In this document: positions 44,199-53,673 of the stretch, in pieces
Position numbering within the stretch: position 1 is the first letter of the stretch
Layout of the letters: every line of letters starts with the position of its first letter
From: CAIKOD01 sp035505975
GTDB taxonomy: Archaea; Halobacteriota; Methanomicrobia; Methanomicrobiales; Methanospirillaceae
Reading direction: 5' to 3'
Length of the DNA stretch: 64,000 nt
Assembly (NCBI GenBank): GCA_035505975.1
Contig: DATJQJ010000025.1
Span: forward strand, 1-64,000
Made by a program: the position numbers and the translations under genes
Notes under the pieces: generated by a model
What the model was told of the DNA's origin: nothing
Database searches by the model: none
Seen by the model: the letters and a program-made list of their open reading frames with translations, nothing else

Positions 44199-44463
44199 GA
44201 TATTTCTCAAACAGCTCTATTAAAACTGCATACTATACATGGGCCCCGAGGATAAGAACGTTGGCATAGTACAATAGTGTCTGTCCGGAACCAGATATCC
44301 CGGACACCATCTTACCAGGTCTGCATTAGGGAAGTTTGACCTTTTAGGGAATAGGGTCAGTTCTCCATGGCACAACCGATGGTTCCCGATAACAAGCGTA
44401 TTAAAGGAGCAGAGCGAAATTTTAGAGACTATAAAACGGTTTTTTATGCCAAAGGACACTCTT

Positions 44464-45450
44464 ATGACAGTTTCGATACATGTCCAGGACCTTACCAGAC
44501 GCTTCGGCGACCTGGTGGCCGTGGACAACATCTCGTTCGACATATTTCAGGGTGAGATCTTCGGGCTCCTCGGACCGAACGGGGCAGGGAAAACAACTAC
44601 CCTCTCGATGCTTTCGACCATGCTCCGGCCGACATCGGGTTTTGCAACCATCAATGGCATCGATGTCGAACGCGACGAAGACGGGGTCAGGAAATCCATT
44701 GGCATCGTATTCCAGGACCAGAGCCTTGACGAGGAGCTGACTGCCTGGGAGAACATGGATTTCCACGGCCGGTTGTACCGTATTCCAAAGGAGGTCAGGA
44801 ACGAGCGGATCACCGAGCTCCTCAGGCTGGTCGAGCTCGAAGACCGGAAGGACGACATCGTCAAGACCTTTTCCGGTGGTATGCGAAGACGGCTTGAGAT
44901 TGCCCGCGGTCTCCTCCACCACCCTTCGGTCCTGTTCCTCGACGAGCCGACGCTTGGTCTCGACCCCCAGACCAGGAACCACCTCTGGCAGTATATTGCG
45001 ACGCTGGCCCGGGAAAAGGGGATCACAATCATCATTACGACGCATTATATGGAAGAAGCCGACCGGCTCTGCAACCGCGTGGCGATCATCGACCATGGCC
45101 GGATCATCGCGATGGATACGCCGGCTAAACTCAAGGACGGGATCGGGGGAGACATTGTGACGATCGACTCGCCTGACCCTGATAACGTCGTTTCAACCCT
45201 TATAAAGTCGGGGCCCGGAAAGGTCGAGCGATACGATGGGAAAGTCACGGTAAGCCTCGAAAACGCCGAGCAGCACATCAGCGAGATCGTCATCCTCCTT
45301 GCAGATAACCATATTCCCATCGAATCGATCGCCATCCACAAGCCGACCCTCGAGGACGTATTCCTCTCCTTTACCGGAAAGACGATCCGCGACCAGGACG
45401 CCGACAACAAGGAGAACATGCGAAGGTACAGGAATTTGATGAGGCGCTGA
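44464..45450 (+). CDS. ABC-2 type exporter ATP-binding protein (DrrA-like)
   Basis: 328 residues from ATG 44464 (MTVSIHVQDLTRRFG). A TATA box (ACTATAAAA at about 44429-44437) is about 30 bases upstream, so this ATG is probably leaderless; the ATG at 44446 would lie before the transcription start. Walker A GPNGAGKTTT, signature SGGMRRRLEIARGL, Walker B VLFLDEPTLGLDP, H-loop TTHYMEEAD, plus the about 90-residue C-terminal domain of DrrA proteins. Drives export with the adjacent permease. Substrate unknown. Confidence 0.92.
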   Translation: MTVSIHVQDLTRRFGDLVAVDNISFDIFQGEIFGLLGPNGAGKTTTLSMLSTMLRPTSGFATINGIDVERDEDGVRKSIGIVFQDQSLDEELTAWENMDFHGRLYRIPKEVRNERITELLRLVELEDRKDDIVKTFSGGMRRRLEIARGLLHHPSVLFLDEPTLGLDPQTRNHLWQYIATLAREKGITIIITTHYMEEADRLCNRVAIIDHGRIIAMDTPAKLKDGIGGDIVTIDSPDPDNVVSTLIKSGPGKVERYDGKVTVSLENAEQHISEIVILLADNHIPIESIAIHKPTLEDVFLSFTGKTIRDQDADNKENMRRYRNLMRR

Positions 45451-45452
45451 CC

Positions 45453-46202
45453 ATGGACATCATATACACGATCTGGCTGCGGAACATGAAACGGTACCTC
45501 AGGTCGAAGAGCCGGATCATCGGGAGCATCAGTATGCCCCTCTTCTTCCTGCTCTTCCTCGGGTTCGGCCTCAATTCCGTGGTACAGATACCGGGGCTCG
45601 GCGGGAATTACGTCGTGTTCCTGATCCCGGGCATGGTGGCGATGAGTGTCCTGTTCACCTCGGTGTTCTCCGGGATCCAGATCATCTGGGACAAGCAGTT
45701 CGGTTTCCTGAAGGAGACCCTCGTCGCACCGGTATCGAGACTCGAGATCATGCTCGGCCAGACTACAGGCGGCGCTACGACTGCCGTCTTCCAGGGGTTC
45801 ATCATCCTCGTCCTCTCGGTATTTATCGGACTCCGTATCTCGAACGCCGCCGGGTTTCTCCTGGCGCTCGGGTTCATGGTGCTGATCGGCATCGCCTTCA
45901 CCGCCTTCGGCATCGCCATTGCTTCAAGAATGGATGACATGACGGGATTCCAGCTGATCATGAATTTCGTGGTCTTCCCGATATTCGGCCTCTCCGGTGC
46001 GCTCTTCCCCATCAGTTCGTTGCCCGGATGGCTTGTCCCCGTAACGTTGATCGATCCGCTTACGTATGGCGTGGAAGGGATCCGCTACGGCCTGACCGGG
46101 GTATCCCAGATCAATCCGGCCGTTTGTTTCGGAGTCCTCGGGTGTTTTACCCTTGCCATGGTGGTCCTCGGGGCCTTCCTGTTCCGGAAGATCAAATTAT
46201 AA
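45453..46202 (+). CDS. ABC-2 type exporter permease (DrrB-like)
   Basis: 249 residues, six membrane helices, starting 2 bases after the ATPase stop. ABC-2 features: N-terminal amphipathic RNMKRYLRSKSRIIGS, helix 2 GMVAMSVLFTSVFSG, and GLSGALFPISSLPGWLVPVTLIDPLTYGVEGIR before the last helix. Exports an unidentified lipid-like or drug-like substrate with the upstream ATPase. No substrate-binding or accessory gene next to the pair. Confidence 0.92.
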   Translation: MDIIYTIWLRNMKRYLRSKSRIIGSISMPLFFLLFLGFGLNSVVQIPGLGGNYVVFLIPGMVAMSVLFTSVFSGIQIIWDKQFGFLKETLVAPVSRLEIMLGQTTGGATTAVFQGFIILVLSVFIGLRISNAAGFLLALGFMVLIGIAFTAFGIAIASRMDDMTGFQLIMNFVVFPIFGLSGALFPISSLPGWLVPVTLIDPLTYGVEGIRYGLTGVSQINPAVCFGVLGCFTLAMVVLGAFLFRKIKL

Positions 46203-46399
46203 GAACAAGGCACCAGAACCGGCACCGGCCCCTCTATTCTCTATTTTTGTAACTCCGGATGAATTCCAATCGGGAATTAAAACAATATCAGGGAGTTCCC
46301 AGGAAATTTATCATGACGGACAGGGATACATTCCTGCCATGACTGAATTACGGGATAGACTCAAAGTCTTTTACTATTCCGAATCCTATAGTACTAGGC

Positions 46400-46484
46400 G
46401 CGAGGGTAGCTAAGCCTGGCCAACAGCGCCGGACTTAAGATCCGGTCCCGAAGGGGTCCATGGGTTCGAATCCCATCCCTCGCA
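46400..46484 (+). tRNA. tRNA-Leu (UAA)
   Basis: Acceptor stem GCGAGGG pairs with CCCTCGC, discriminator A. Anticodon stem CCGGA/TCCGG encloses loop CTTAAGA with anticodon TAA. A long variable arm (TCCCGAAGGGG) and T arm ATGGG-TTCGAAT-CCCAT confirm a class II leucine tRNA. CCA is not encoded; no intron. Confidence 0.97.
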
Positions 46485-46676
46485 TGCAGTTGATAATACA
46501 GACAGTGGTCTATTCACGGTTTTTTCGGAAAAATGCGATAAAGGATTTTGCACCTTCACCGTCGGGATCAGTCACAGACCGGTAATTTACACCAGGTCTT
46601 TCCGGACAACGCGGGGGGATTTACAGGAGAGGCAGGGTCTGGAATACGGGGCACCCGGACTATATCAGGAGATAGC

Positions 46677-46978
46677 TTATTTCCCCTTTTTGTACTCTTT
46701 AAAAAACGCCTCGCGGTATTCTGCCGCTTTCTTTGTGAAAACGTCTTTTCCGCGCCTATCTGCCTTGACGGTGCAGTCTTTATTCTCGAGTTTATTCTCA
46801 TAGCCGATGATCGGGAATCCATGCTTATTTATTCACAGAACGGGAACAGGATGGCGGTGATTATCACGCTTCCTTTCATCACCTGCGTCCAGAGCCGGTT
46901 GTTCAGCCAGATGATCGAGCGCGCCCGTCCGGTGAGGACGGACATGAAAATGCCCCAAATGACAGGAAAAGGAATCAC
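46677..46978 (-). pseudogene. Frameshifted small membrane protein gene (or two overlapping fragments)
   Basis: Two minus-strand frames abut. The upstream one (about 46829-46978 or further) codes a hydrophobic piece VIPFPVIWGIFMSV..RARSIIWLNNRLW; the downstream one (46677-46832) codes a soluble piece HGFPIIGYENKLENKDC ending in a Lys-rich FKEYKKGK. Joining them needs a -1 shift near 46831. Each alone lacks a good start or stop. The gene may be inactivated or the sequence may have an error; identity unknown. Confidence 0.4.
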
Positions 46979-47019
46979 CAGACAAAGAAAAAATGCCAGG
47001 AATGGAGATGTGAGATAAG

Positions 47020-47706
47020 ATGACAGATCCAGAAGGTGCGATTCTCCAGAGGGATGGGATGACCTATGCGGTCGTAACCAGGATCCCCGCGGGGATAGTG
47101 ACCCCTGATGACCTCGAGAAGATTGCCCGGACCGGCCGGAAGTTCAGTGTGCCCATGATCAAGATTACCAGCGGCCAGCGGATCGTCCTCGCCGGCCTGA
47201 AACCTGAAGACGTGCGAAAAGTCACCGATGAACTGGGATCCCTGGCAAAACCCGAGTCTGCCCCATGCGTAAAGTTTGTCCAGGCATGTCTCGGAACCGA
47301 TATGTGCAGGTTCGGCAACCAGGACTCAATCGGCCTTGCCAGATCCGTCGAAGAAACGTTCAAAGACCAGACATTCCCTGCAAAGATCAAGATCGGGATC
47401 TCGGGCTGCCCCCGCTGCTGCGGAGAAAGTCATATCAGGGATATCGGGATCATGGGAACGAACAGGGGGTGGACAATTTTCTTCGGGGGCAACGGAGGGA
47501 CCCGGCCACGGTTCGGGGACAGCATGGCCCGGGACCTCTCCACCACCGAAGCGCTGGACTGCGCCCAAAGGCTCGCAGAATATTACCGGATCAACGCGAG
47601 GCCCCATGAGAGAACAGCCCGGTTCATGGAGCGAATGGGAATAGAGACAGTTAAATCCGAGGTTTTGTCGTTACTACCCTATATCCCGCTTGAGAAGGTG
47701 AAATAA
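47020..47706 (+). CDS. Small siroheme sulfite/nitrite reductase-like protein (alSir type)
   Basis: 228 residues, the short form lacking duplicated repeat halves. Siroheme/[4Fe-4S] Cys in two pairs: C90-x5-C96 (ACLGTDMC) and C130-x3-C134 (GCPRCC), with G-I-S-G-C-P-R-C-C-G-E-S being the conserved core. N-terminal ferredoxin-like half-domain (DPEGAILQRDG...PAGIVTPDDLEKIA). These low-molecular-weight reductases of methanogens are assimilatory-type sulfite reductase-like; physiological substrate is uncertain. Directly followed by a cupin gene whose ATG abuts the stop, so the pair is co-translated. Confidence 0.88.
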   Translation: MTDPEGAILQRDGMTYAVVTRIPAGIVTPDDLEKIARTGRKFSVPMIKITSGQRIVLAGLKPEDVRKVTDELGSLAKPESAPCVKFVQACLGTDMCRFGNQDSIGLARSVEETFKDQTFPAKIKIGISGCPRCCGESHIRDIGIMGTNRGWTIFFGGNGGTRPRFGDSMARDLSTTEALDCAQRLAEYYRINARPHERTARFMERMGIETVKSEVLSLLPYIPLEKVK

Positions 47707-48051
47707 ATGAGAATATCTGAGGTTGCAAATATTAACCCGGTGAAAAATCCCCACAACGTGGATGTCCGCAAGGTCTTCGACGCCCCTGACACGTCAGCGG
47801 TTGTCATTACCCTCAAACCCGGCGAATCGCTGAAGAAACACATCACCCCGGTCGATGTATTTTTTTACGTGCTCGAAGGCACAGGGGTCGTCGAAATTGG
47901 TGATGAACGAGCAGGCGTTGGCAAAGACACTATCGTGGAAAGTCCTGCGATGATCGCTCATACATGGATTAACGAGAGCAAATCCGTGTTCCGGGTCCTC
48001 GTGGTGAAAATGCTGACAACCGGGAAAGGAAAAGACACAAAGGTCCTGTAG
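47707..48051 (+). CDS. Cupin-domain protein coupled to the siroheme reductase
   Basis: 114 residues forming a single cupin barrel. Motif 1 is reduced (PGESLKKHITPVDVFFYVLEGTG: one H and one E retained), motif 2 also partial (ESPAMIAHTWINES). Such small cupins often bind a metal or small ligand, or act as accessory or sensing proteins. The zero-base junction with the upstream gene suggests a role in siroheme reductase function, for example substrate handling or stabilisation; that is inference. Confidence 0.85.
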   Translation: MRISEVANINPVKNPHNVDVRKVFDAPDTSAVVITLKPGESLKKHITPVDVFFYVLEGTGVVEIGDERAGVGKDTIVESPAMIAHTWINESKSVFRVLVVKMLTTGKGKDTKVL

Positions 48052-48305
48052 ACCAGGTCTTCGGAAGCTGGTCAATGAGATTGGTGCAATCAAGGCCGGC
48101 TTGCGGCAGGTCATTTTCCCGGGTCCGTGATAAACCAGGGACTGTCCATCCTGCGGTTTCTGGCGTCATGCTTATTATATTTCCTGTAACGTCCCGGATG
48201 CAAAAACGGGCAGAGCAGGTGCCGGGGCAGAATGTGCCGGCATGTTAAAAAAAAAGATCGGCTTTTTGAAATACCTGGTGCAAACCAATAATCCTGGAGG
48301 AAGAA

Positions 48306-50759
48306 ATGGACCAGGTACGTAACGATCCGCTTCCTGAAGGAGTCGGACCCGCAGTACACAGCAATACCGCGGGAAAAAACCGCATGCCTCAGCATGTTGC
48401 GGCAGCTTTCGGACTGCTCGCCGGTATCATCGGCCTCCTCGGCCTCCTCGGCCTTATCTTCCACATCTCCTTCCTGTCGAGTATTATCACTGGATACCAG
48501 CCCATGGCGTTCGGCACCTCCCTGATCCTGATCCTCCTCGGTACGATCCTTGCGCTCGTCGCACTCCAGCCATCGGGGAACAGGCCCTCATCGGTCCAAT
48601 TGGCAGCCTTCGGGGTTATTCTTGCAGTCATTGCCATTGCAGGATTATTTGAGCTCCTTTTCAGCGTCGCCGGGGGGCTCGGGATCTTTATAGCTACGCT
48701 GGTCAGGATCGGGAATTCACTCGCCGGGGGGCCGACCGCTGCCATCTCCCCGGGTACACTCGTGTTCGTCATTGCAGCCTCGACAGCCATTTTCCTCCTT
48801 GTTATCGCCCGTGACAAAGGGCCCGCCTGGATCCGGCACGCGGCCGGCCTGCTCGGGGCCGCCGTGGCGCTGGGAGGTTTTACCTTTGTCATAAGTTACG
48901 CGTACCGGGACCCGCTCATGTACGGGACAGACTTCGTACCAATCGCTCTTCCCACCGCGATCGCTATCTGCTTCCTTGGCATCGGCATCACGACTGCGGC
49001 AGGGCGATCCGCCTTCCCCCTCGCACTATTCGCCGGCTTGAACACCTATTCGCGTTCGGCACTGGCTTCCGGCCTTCTTGCGGCGGGTAGTGCGCTTCTC
49101 GGGCTTGTCCAGATCGCAGTCCCTGTGCCCGCCTTCGCCGGGTTTCGGATCATTTCCGTATCGGCCGCTGCGGTATGGATCGCCTTCGGCCTTGTAATCG
49201 CATACCACGCGGCTAGCCCCCTGAAAGGGTGGATAGCAGCCGTCATGTCAGCAGCAGTCCTCGCAGTCGCAATACTCGAAGCTGTAGAGATCCCAGTCAG
49301 CCTGGCCGGCAGCCACACGGTCGTCGAGCAATGGGCATACCAAATCGGTACGGCACTCCTTGGCCCGATGTCCATGCCTATCTCACCGGTAGCCTCGGCC
49401 CTGATCTGCAGTTCTGGGATCGGACTCGCATTCCTCTTCATACCCCTGCCGGGGAGAGCCCGCCAAGAGTTGGCCAGGGACATGGCCGGAGCGATCGGGA
49501 GCGCCGTAGCCCTCGTGGCGTTTACCTTCCTGCTGGGCATGATCTACGGATCGCCGCTCCTCCACGACACCACGGTCATCCCGATCGCCCCATTCTCGGC
49601 CCTCGCCGGGATATTCACCGGAACGGGGCTCGTCGCTCTGGCCGGCGCCAGGTCATTCCCGCTGAAGTACTTCTCAGGCAACACAACCCGGGCCCGTCTC
49701 CTTCGAATCTTCGTTCCTCTTGCTGTCATCCTGGCATTCGTCCAGAATGCCGCCTTTACCGTGCTCACCGGCATCTTTGACGTGCAGAACGCGATCCTTT
49801 TCTCGGCCTGCCTCATCGTATTTATAGCGGCAACTGCGTGGGTGGTAGGCAGGTACGCCCAATCCATCGGGACCGATCTCGAACAGGCCGAAGAGAAACT
49901 CACCCTGATGAATGAGGAGCTGTATGCGACGAACGAAGAGCTCACCGCAACTGCTCAGGATCTGCTGGCAGCAAACGACGAACTTGCACGAAACGAGCGG
50001 GCCCTCCGGGGAAGGGAGGCGGATCTCGCCAGGAAGAACGAGGAACTCACAGCAACGGGAGAGGAATTGCGACAGAGCAATGACGAGCTTGCAAAGAATG
50101 ACCAAAGCATGAAGGAGGCGCTTGCCGAGAAAGAGATCCTCCTCTCCGAGATCCACCACCGGGTCAAAAACAACCTTGCAGCGTTTATATCGCTCCTCAG
50201 CCTCGAAGGTTCCTATGACGATTCCCCTGCCGGCCTCGCGCTGAAGAAGGATCTCCAGAACCGGGCCCGTAGCATGGCGCTCATTCACGAGACCCTGTAC
50301 AGGACCCGCAATTTTTCAAAGGTGGATATGAAGATCTACCTGTCCACGCTGGTCGAGCAGGTTGTCAATTCCTATGAATCTGCAAAACTCGTTAAAACAA
50401 TCATCGAGGCGGATAACACTACTCTCGACCTCGCGAGGGCCACCCCTGCAGGTCTGATCGTAAATGAACTGGTGACGAATTCCCTGAAATATGCATTCCC
50501 TGCTTCGTATGATTGTGAAAAGGTCAGGGGTTCTGTTTGCTGTATCCGGATTAGTCTCGTTAAAAACGATGGCGTGTTCACCATGACCGTCCGCGATAAC
50601 GGTGTCGGTCTCCCAAAAGGTTTCGATCCGGCAAGCTCAAAGACGCTTGGGCTGAAACTGGTAAATTTTCTGGCACGATATCAGATGAAGGCTAATATTG
50701 AGATCAATACCGATGAAGGGACGGAATTCGGGTTTGTATTCAGGGATGATGGAAAATGA
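48306..50759 (+). CDS. Multi-pass membrane sensor histidine kinase (HisKA_2 type)
   Basis: 817 residues. Residues about 30-520 contain roughly 14 hydrophobic helices in two similar blocks (LIFHISFLSS...; again FRIISVSAAAVW...), a membrane sensing domain I cannot name. A coiled-coil linker (about 530-605, repeated E-L-x-A-T-N/A-x-E-E-L) precedes the kinase. Dimer/phosphoacceptor motif IHHRVKNNLAAF with His 617/618, and HATPase_c with NELVTNSLKYAF, DNGVGLP and GLKLVNFLARY. No receiver domain. The likely phosphate acceptor is elsewhere. GGAGGAAGAA ribosome binding site precedes ATG 48306. Confidence 0.9.
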   Translation: MDQVRNDPLPEGVGPAVHSNTAGKNRMPQHVAAAFGLLAGIIGLLGLLGLIFHISFLSSIITGYQPMAFGTSLILILLGTILALVALQPSGNRPSSVQLAAFGVILAVIAIAGLFELLFSVAGGLGIFIATLVRIGNSLAGGPTAAISPGTLVFVIAASTAIFLLVIARDKGPAWIRHAAGLLGAAVALGGFTFVISYAYRDPLMYGTDFVPIALPTAIAICFLGIGITTAAGRSAFPLALFAGLNTYSRSALASGLLAAGSALLGLVQIAVPVPAFAGFRIISVSAAAVWIAFGLVIAYHAASPLKGWIAAVMSAAVLAVAILEAVEIPVSLAGSHTVVEQWAYQIGTALLGPMSMPISPVASALICSSGIGLAFLFIPLPGRARQELARDMAGAIGSAVALVAFTFLLGMIYGSPLLHDTTVIPIAPFSALAGIFTGTGLVALAGARSFPLKYFSGNTTRARLLRIFVPLAVILAFVQNAAFTVLTGIFDVQNAILFSACLIVFIAATAWVVGRYAQSIGTDLEQAEEKLTLMNEELYATNEELTATAQDLLAANDELARNERALRGREADLARKNEELTATGEELRQSNDELAKNDQSMKEALAEKEILLSEIHHRVKNNLAAFISLLSLEGSYDDSPAGLALKKDLQNRARSMALIHETLYRTRNFSKVDMKIYLSTLVEQVVNSYESAKLVKTIIEADNTTLDLARATPAGLIVNELVTNSLKYAFPASYDCEKVRGSVCCIRISLVKNDGVFTMTVRDNGVGLPKGFDPASSKTLGLKLVNFLARYQMKANIEINTDEGTEFGFVFRDDGK

Positions 50760-50943
50760 TCGGATCCCGGGGTGTGTTCAGGTGCATCTGCAGCCGGATT
50801 TTTCGGGGTTTCGTTCTTCCTGAGTATAAAATTTCCGTCTTCCTAGAAACCTCCATTTCCCGTTTTTTCCGGTGCAGGCCCCGGTTAAAACCATCACGTT
50901 ATTTGATATCCGAAGTACCAACAGTCGATAAGGTTCTCCTACT

Positions 50944-52392
50944 ATGACCGACGCACAGGGTAAAACAAAAATGACCCCGAAAGACCTGATGATAGTCCTT
51001 GTAATCTCACTGGGATCGTTCATGGCCGGTCTCGACGCAACAATTGTGAACATCGCCCTTCCGACAATAGGGAAATCATTCGACATTTCTACGGTAACGG
51101 TTTCATGGGTCCTCAATGCATACCTGATCGTCCTCGTCAGCCTTCTCCTCCTGGCATCGAAACTCGGGGATATCAGGGGTTTTAAGAACCTGTTCCTCTC
51201 CGGTTTCGCCTTGTTCACGGTCGGCTCGGCCCTCTGCGGCCTTTCCCCGTCCATCGGTTTCCTCGTCGGGGCAAGAATGCTCCAGGCTGCAGGCGGAGCG
51301 GTAATTTCAGCGCTCGGGGCGGTCATGGTCACATCGTACCTTGCTTCATCCTTACGGGGGCAGGCGCTCGGCATCGTCGCCATGTTCACGATGCTTGGGG
51401 CAGCCCTCGGTCCCGTCATCGGGGGGTTCCTCACAAGCGTATACTCCTGGCCCTATATTTTCTACGTCAACGTCCCTGTGGGTATCATCGCCATTGTAAT
51501 GGGTATCCATATCCTGCCCAAATTGGCCCCTGTATCCCCGGGTGACAGGATCGATTTTTTGGGTGTGGTGCTCATCTTCGTTGCACTCAGTTCCCTTATA
51601 TTCGGCCTGACGTCTGTCAGTGGGCCTGCAGCGTTGTACGGCGGTATTTCTCTTGCTATCTCACTGCTGTTCTGGCTGCTATTCCTCGCATGGGAACGGC
51701 ACTCAAAAAATCCACTGATAAATTTAGGCCTTTTTGCCAACCGTTCTTTTACCCTGCAGAATTTTAACGTGCTGTTTATCCAGCTCGCAATGGCAGGAGT
51801 GATGGTCCTGATGCCGTTCTACCTCGAACTGGTTAAGAAGATCCCGACCGGCACCGCAGGTGCGATCCTTCTCGCACTCCCGATCGGGATGATACTGACG
51901 GCTCCGATTTCAGGAAAAATTTCCGACGTAATCGGGACAAAAAAACCAATTTTCGCAGGATTTTTTATCTGTGCCCTGGCCCTGTTTCTCCTCTCGACCC
52001 TTTCTGCCGAATCGAGCGTCGGTCATGTCAGCATTTATCTCTTCCTTCTCGGCGCGGGGACAGGGATTGCATTTTCACCGCTCAATAGTGCAGTCATGGG
52101 CGAATCTCCCGTGAAAGACCGTGGTGCGAGTTCCGGGCTCGTGAAAATGATGACCAACCTGGGCTCATCGATTGGCGTGGCGGTCGTTGCCCTCGTTGCG
52201 ACGGCTGCCATCGGCCCGGCATTCGCAAGCGCCCCGGCTCATACGTTAAAAGCTGCAGACCTTGCCCATGCCTTCGACGTGACATTTTTGGTCCTCATGT
52301 TCGTCGAGATCATCGGGATCCTCCTCATGTTCGGAGTAAAGGAAGGATCAGGTGCGGCGAGCAGCGATGATGAACCGTTGATCACATTCTAA
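50944..52392 (+). CDS. MFS drug exporter, EmrB/QacA (DHA2) family
   Basis: 482 residues with 14 predicted membrane helices. Signature motifs: GSFMAGLDATIVNIALPTIG (motif D), LLASKLGDIRGFKNLFLSG (motif A), GARMLQAAGGAVISALG, and PVIGGFLTSVYSWPYIFYVNVPVG (motif C of DHA2 antiporters). Probably extrudes lipophilic compounds in exchange for protons. A start preceded by TCTCCTACT has no strong ribosome binding site; TTATTTGATA near 50900 may be its TATA box, consistent with a short leader. No regulator gene is adjacent. Confidence 0.92.
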   Translation: MTDAQGKTKMTPKDLMIVLVISLGSFMAGLDATIVNIALPTIGKSFDISTVTVSWVLNAYLIVLVSLLLLASKLGDIRGFKNLFLSGFALFTVGSALCGLSPSIGFLVGARMLQAAGGAVISALGAVMVTSYLASSLRGQALGIVAMFTMLGAALGPVIGGFLTSVYSWPYIFYVNVPVGIIAIVMGIHILPKLAPVSPGDRIDFLGVVLIFVALSSLIFGLTSVSGPAALYGGISLAISLLFWLLFLAWERHSKNPLINLGLFANRSFTLQNFNVLFIQLAMAGVMVLMPFYLELVKKIPTGTAGAILLALPIGMILTAPISGKISDVIGTKKPIFAGFFICALALFLLSTLSAESSVGHVSIYLFLLGAGTGIAFSPLNSAVMGESPVKDRGASSGLVKMMTNLGSSIGVAVVALVATAAIGPAFASAPAHTLKAADLAHAFDVTFLVLMFVEIIGILLMFGVKEGSGAASSDDEPLITF

Positions 52393-52621
52393 CCAAAATG
52401 TTTAATGCCTTCCAAAAACGGTATCACATGATTCCCTGATTGACCAGGAAATATTACTTTTTGTTTCAGGACTGAAGGCTTCATAAAAAAGTCCCCGGAT
52501 TATCGGATTTTAAACGACCTTCCGATGAAAAAGACAGGAATTTTTCTCCTGCCTCCCAGGCAGGATAACGCGAACAGAATATTCGGTTCCTGTTATTTTA
52601 TCCTTTAAAAAAGGTCGATTG

Positions 52622-52918
52622 TTACTCTTCCTCCCCCTCGGCCTCATGCTCCTTCTCGATCTCCTCAGATGCAGGCGGGGTTCTATAGACCATCCAGACA
52701 AATCCTGCGATGCAGATAATCACGAGTACGCCGAGGAGCAGGGCACTGAATATATTCTCCCGAAAATCAAGGGTTAGTGGTATGTTCATGTTGAAAGAAT
52801 TGTTTAATAATCCGATTCCCAGGGCAAAGATAAAAAATACGATGAATGCAACAGCAATTCCAAGGAGTACAGCAGCAAAAAGTCTCAACGCGCTGGGGTT
52901 CTGATTGGTTTCAGCCAT
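52622..52918 (-). CDS. Small two-helix membrane protein, function unknown
   Basis: 98 residues from ATG 52918 (MAETNQNPSALRL). Two hydrophobic segments (LLGIAVAFIVFFIFALGIGLL at about 15-35 and ALLLGVLVIICIAGFVWMVY at about 58-77) and a Glu-rich tail. A TATA box (CTATATATTAATG) about 27 bases upstream implies a leaderless message. An oligo-T run (TTTTTTAAA on its strand, 52607-52612) ends the gene. No family recognised; it could be a transporter-associated or stress membrane protein. Confidence 0.7.
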   Translation of the reverse strand: MAETNQNPSALRLFAAVLLGIAVAFIVFFIFALGIGLLNNSFNMNIPLTLDFRENIFSALLLGVLVIICIAGFVWMVYRTPPASEEIEKEHEAEGEEE

Positions 52919-53055
52919 GAAAACCATATTTTACGCATTAATATATAGCGATTCCCCTTATCCGGACGTCATGGCGGCCCTCCCCTTAAGTCAGGCCCCT
53001 TTGATCAGATACGGATCCTGCAATAGTTTTATTCATGCCGTCATGAGTATTATCC

Positions 53056-53412
53056 ATGGAACGTTTTGTCTCGACAACGTATCGGACTACCTGCTACCAC
53101 TGCCAGACCGAAGCAGACCAGGTAATTACTGCCGTCCCTAACCTGGCCCAGGTAGTATGCAACAATTGCGGGGCGACCAGGGTATTTGTCCCGGTTATTG
53201 AAGATATTGCACCAAAGCGGGAATATGTTAAACCCGGGTGTTATGACGTGTGGAACCTCGGAGAACCTGCCACGTGCCGTAACTGCGGATACCACGGCAG
53301 TCACGATATCTCCATCGGTTGCAGGAATTTTACCGTCCGTTGCAGGAACTGCGGATTTACTCACCTGTATCGCTTCAACCTGGAGTATATGGCCAATGAA
53401 GAGCCATCCTGA
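53056..53412 (+). CDS. Multi-zinc-ribbon protein with four CxxC pairs
   Basis: 118 residues with CYHC (13-16), CNNC (35-38), CRNC near 75 and CRNC near 96 plus an additional Cys (GC at about 91), enough for two zinc ribbons. Between them a short Asp/Glu/Tyr-containing stretch. Resembles archaeal DUF zinc-binding proteins with repeated HGSHD-like segments; could bind RNA or act as an assembly factor. Function unknown. TATA-like element AGTTTTATTCATG precedes it. Confidence 0.72.
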   Translation: MERFVSTTYRTTCYHCQTEADQVITAVPNLAQVVCNNCGATRVFVPVIEDIAPKREYVKPGCYDVWNLGEPATCRNCGYHGSHDISIGCRNFTVRCRNCGFTHLYRFNLEYMANEEPS

Positions 53413-53475
53413 ACAGATGGATCTGATCTCCCTGATAGAAATATTCATATCTGTTGGTCTGACAGAAGAGGGACT

Positions 53476-53673
53476 ATGTACGATGTGACCAGCGCAAAAA
53501 AAATGGAGAACGGCGTGATTGTATACTATGACTCGAAGGAAACAAGGGAATACGAATCCTTCAGTTACGAGGAACTTATCGACCAGAAGATCAATGCACT
53601 CGACATGATACAGAACCCTGGAATGTACTCCATAGATTCTGGTGCCCATAAGTTGTATATGAAGGATATCTGA
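53476..53673 (+). CDS. Small acidic protein, function unknown
   Basis: 65 residues from ATG 53476 with GAGGG upstream. Contains a Tyr/Glu-rich central part (YYDSKETREYESFSYEELI). No known domain. The same frame stays open for 57 further codons past the TGA at 53671-53673 (see findings), so either the protein is short or a longer ancestral gene was cut by a stop. Confidence 0.6.
   Translation: MYDVTSAKKMENGVIVYYDSKETREYESFSYEELIDQKINALDMIQNPGMYSIDSGAHKLYMKDI

Noticed and set aside
46568..46822. 84-residue minus-strand frame near the frameshifted gene
   Set aside because: Arg/Ser/Pro-rich shadow frame; the neighbouring frames have the more protein-like sequence.
53671..53673. Selenocysteine read-through at TGA
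   Set aside because: No stem-loop resembling an archaeal SECIS was seen and no redox motif surrounds the codon; a plain stop with decayed downstream sequence is simpler.
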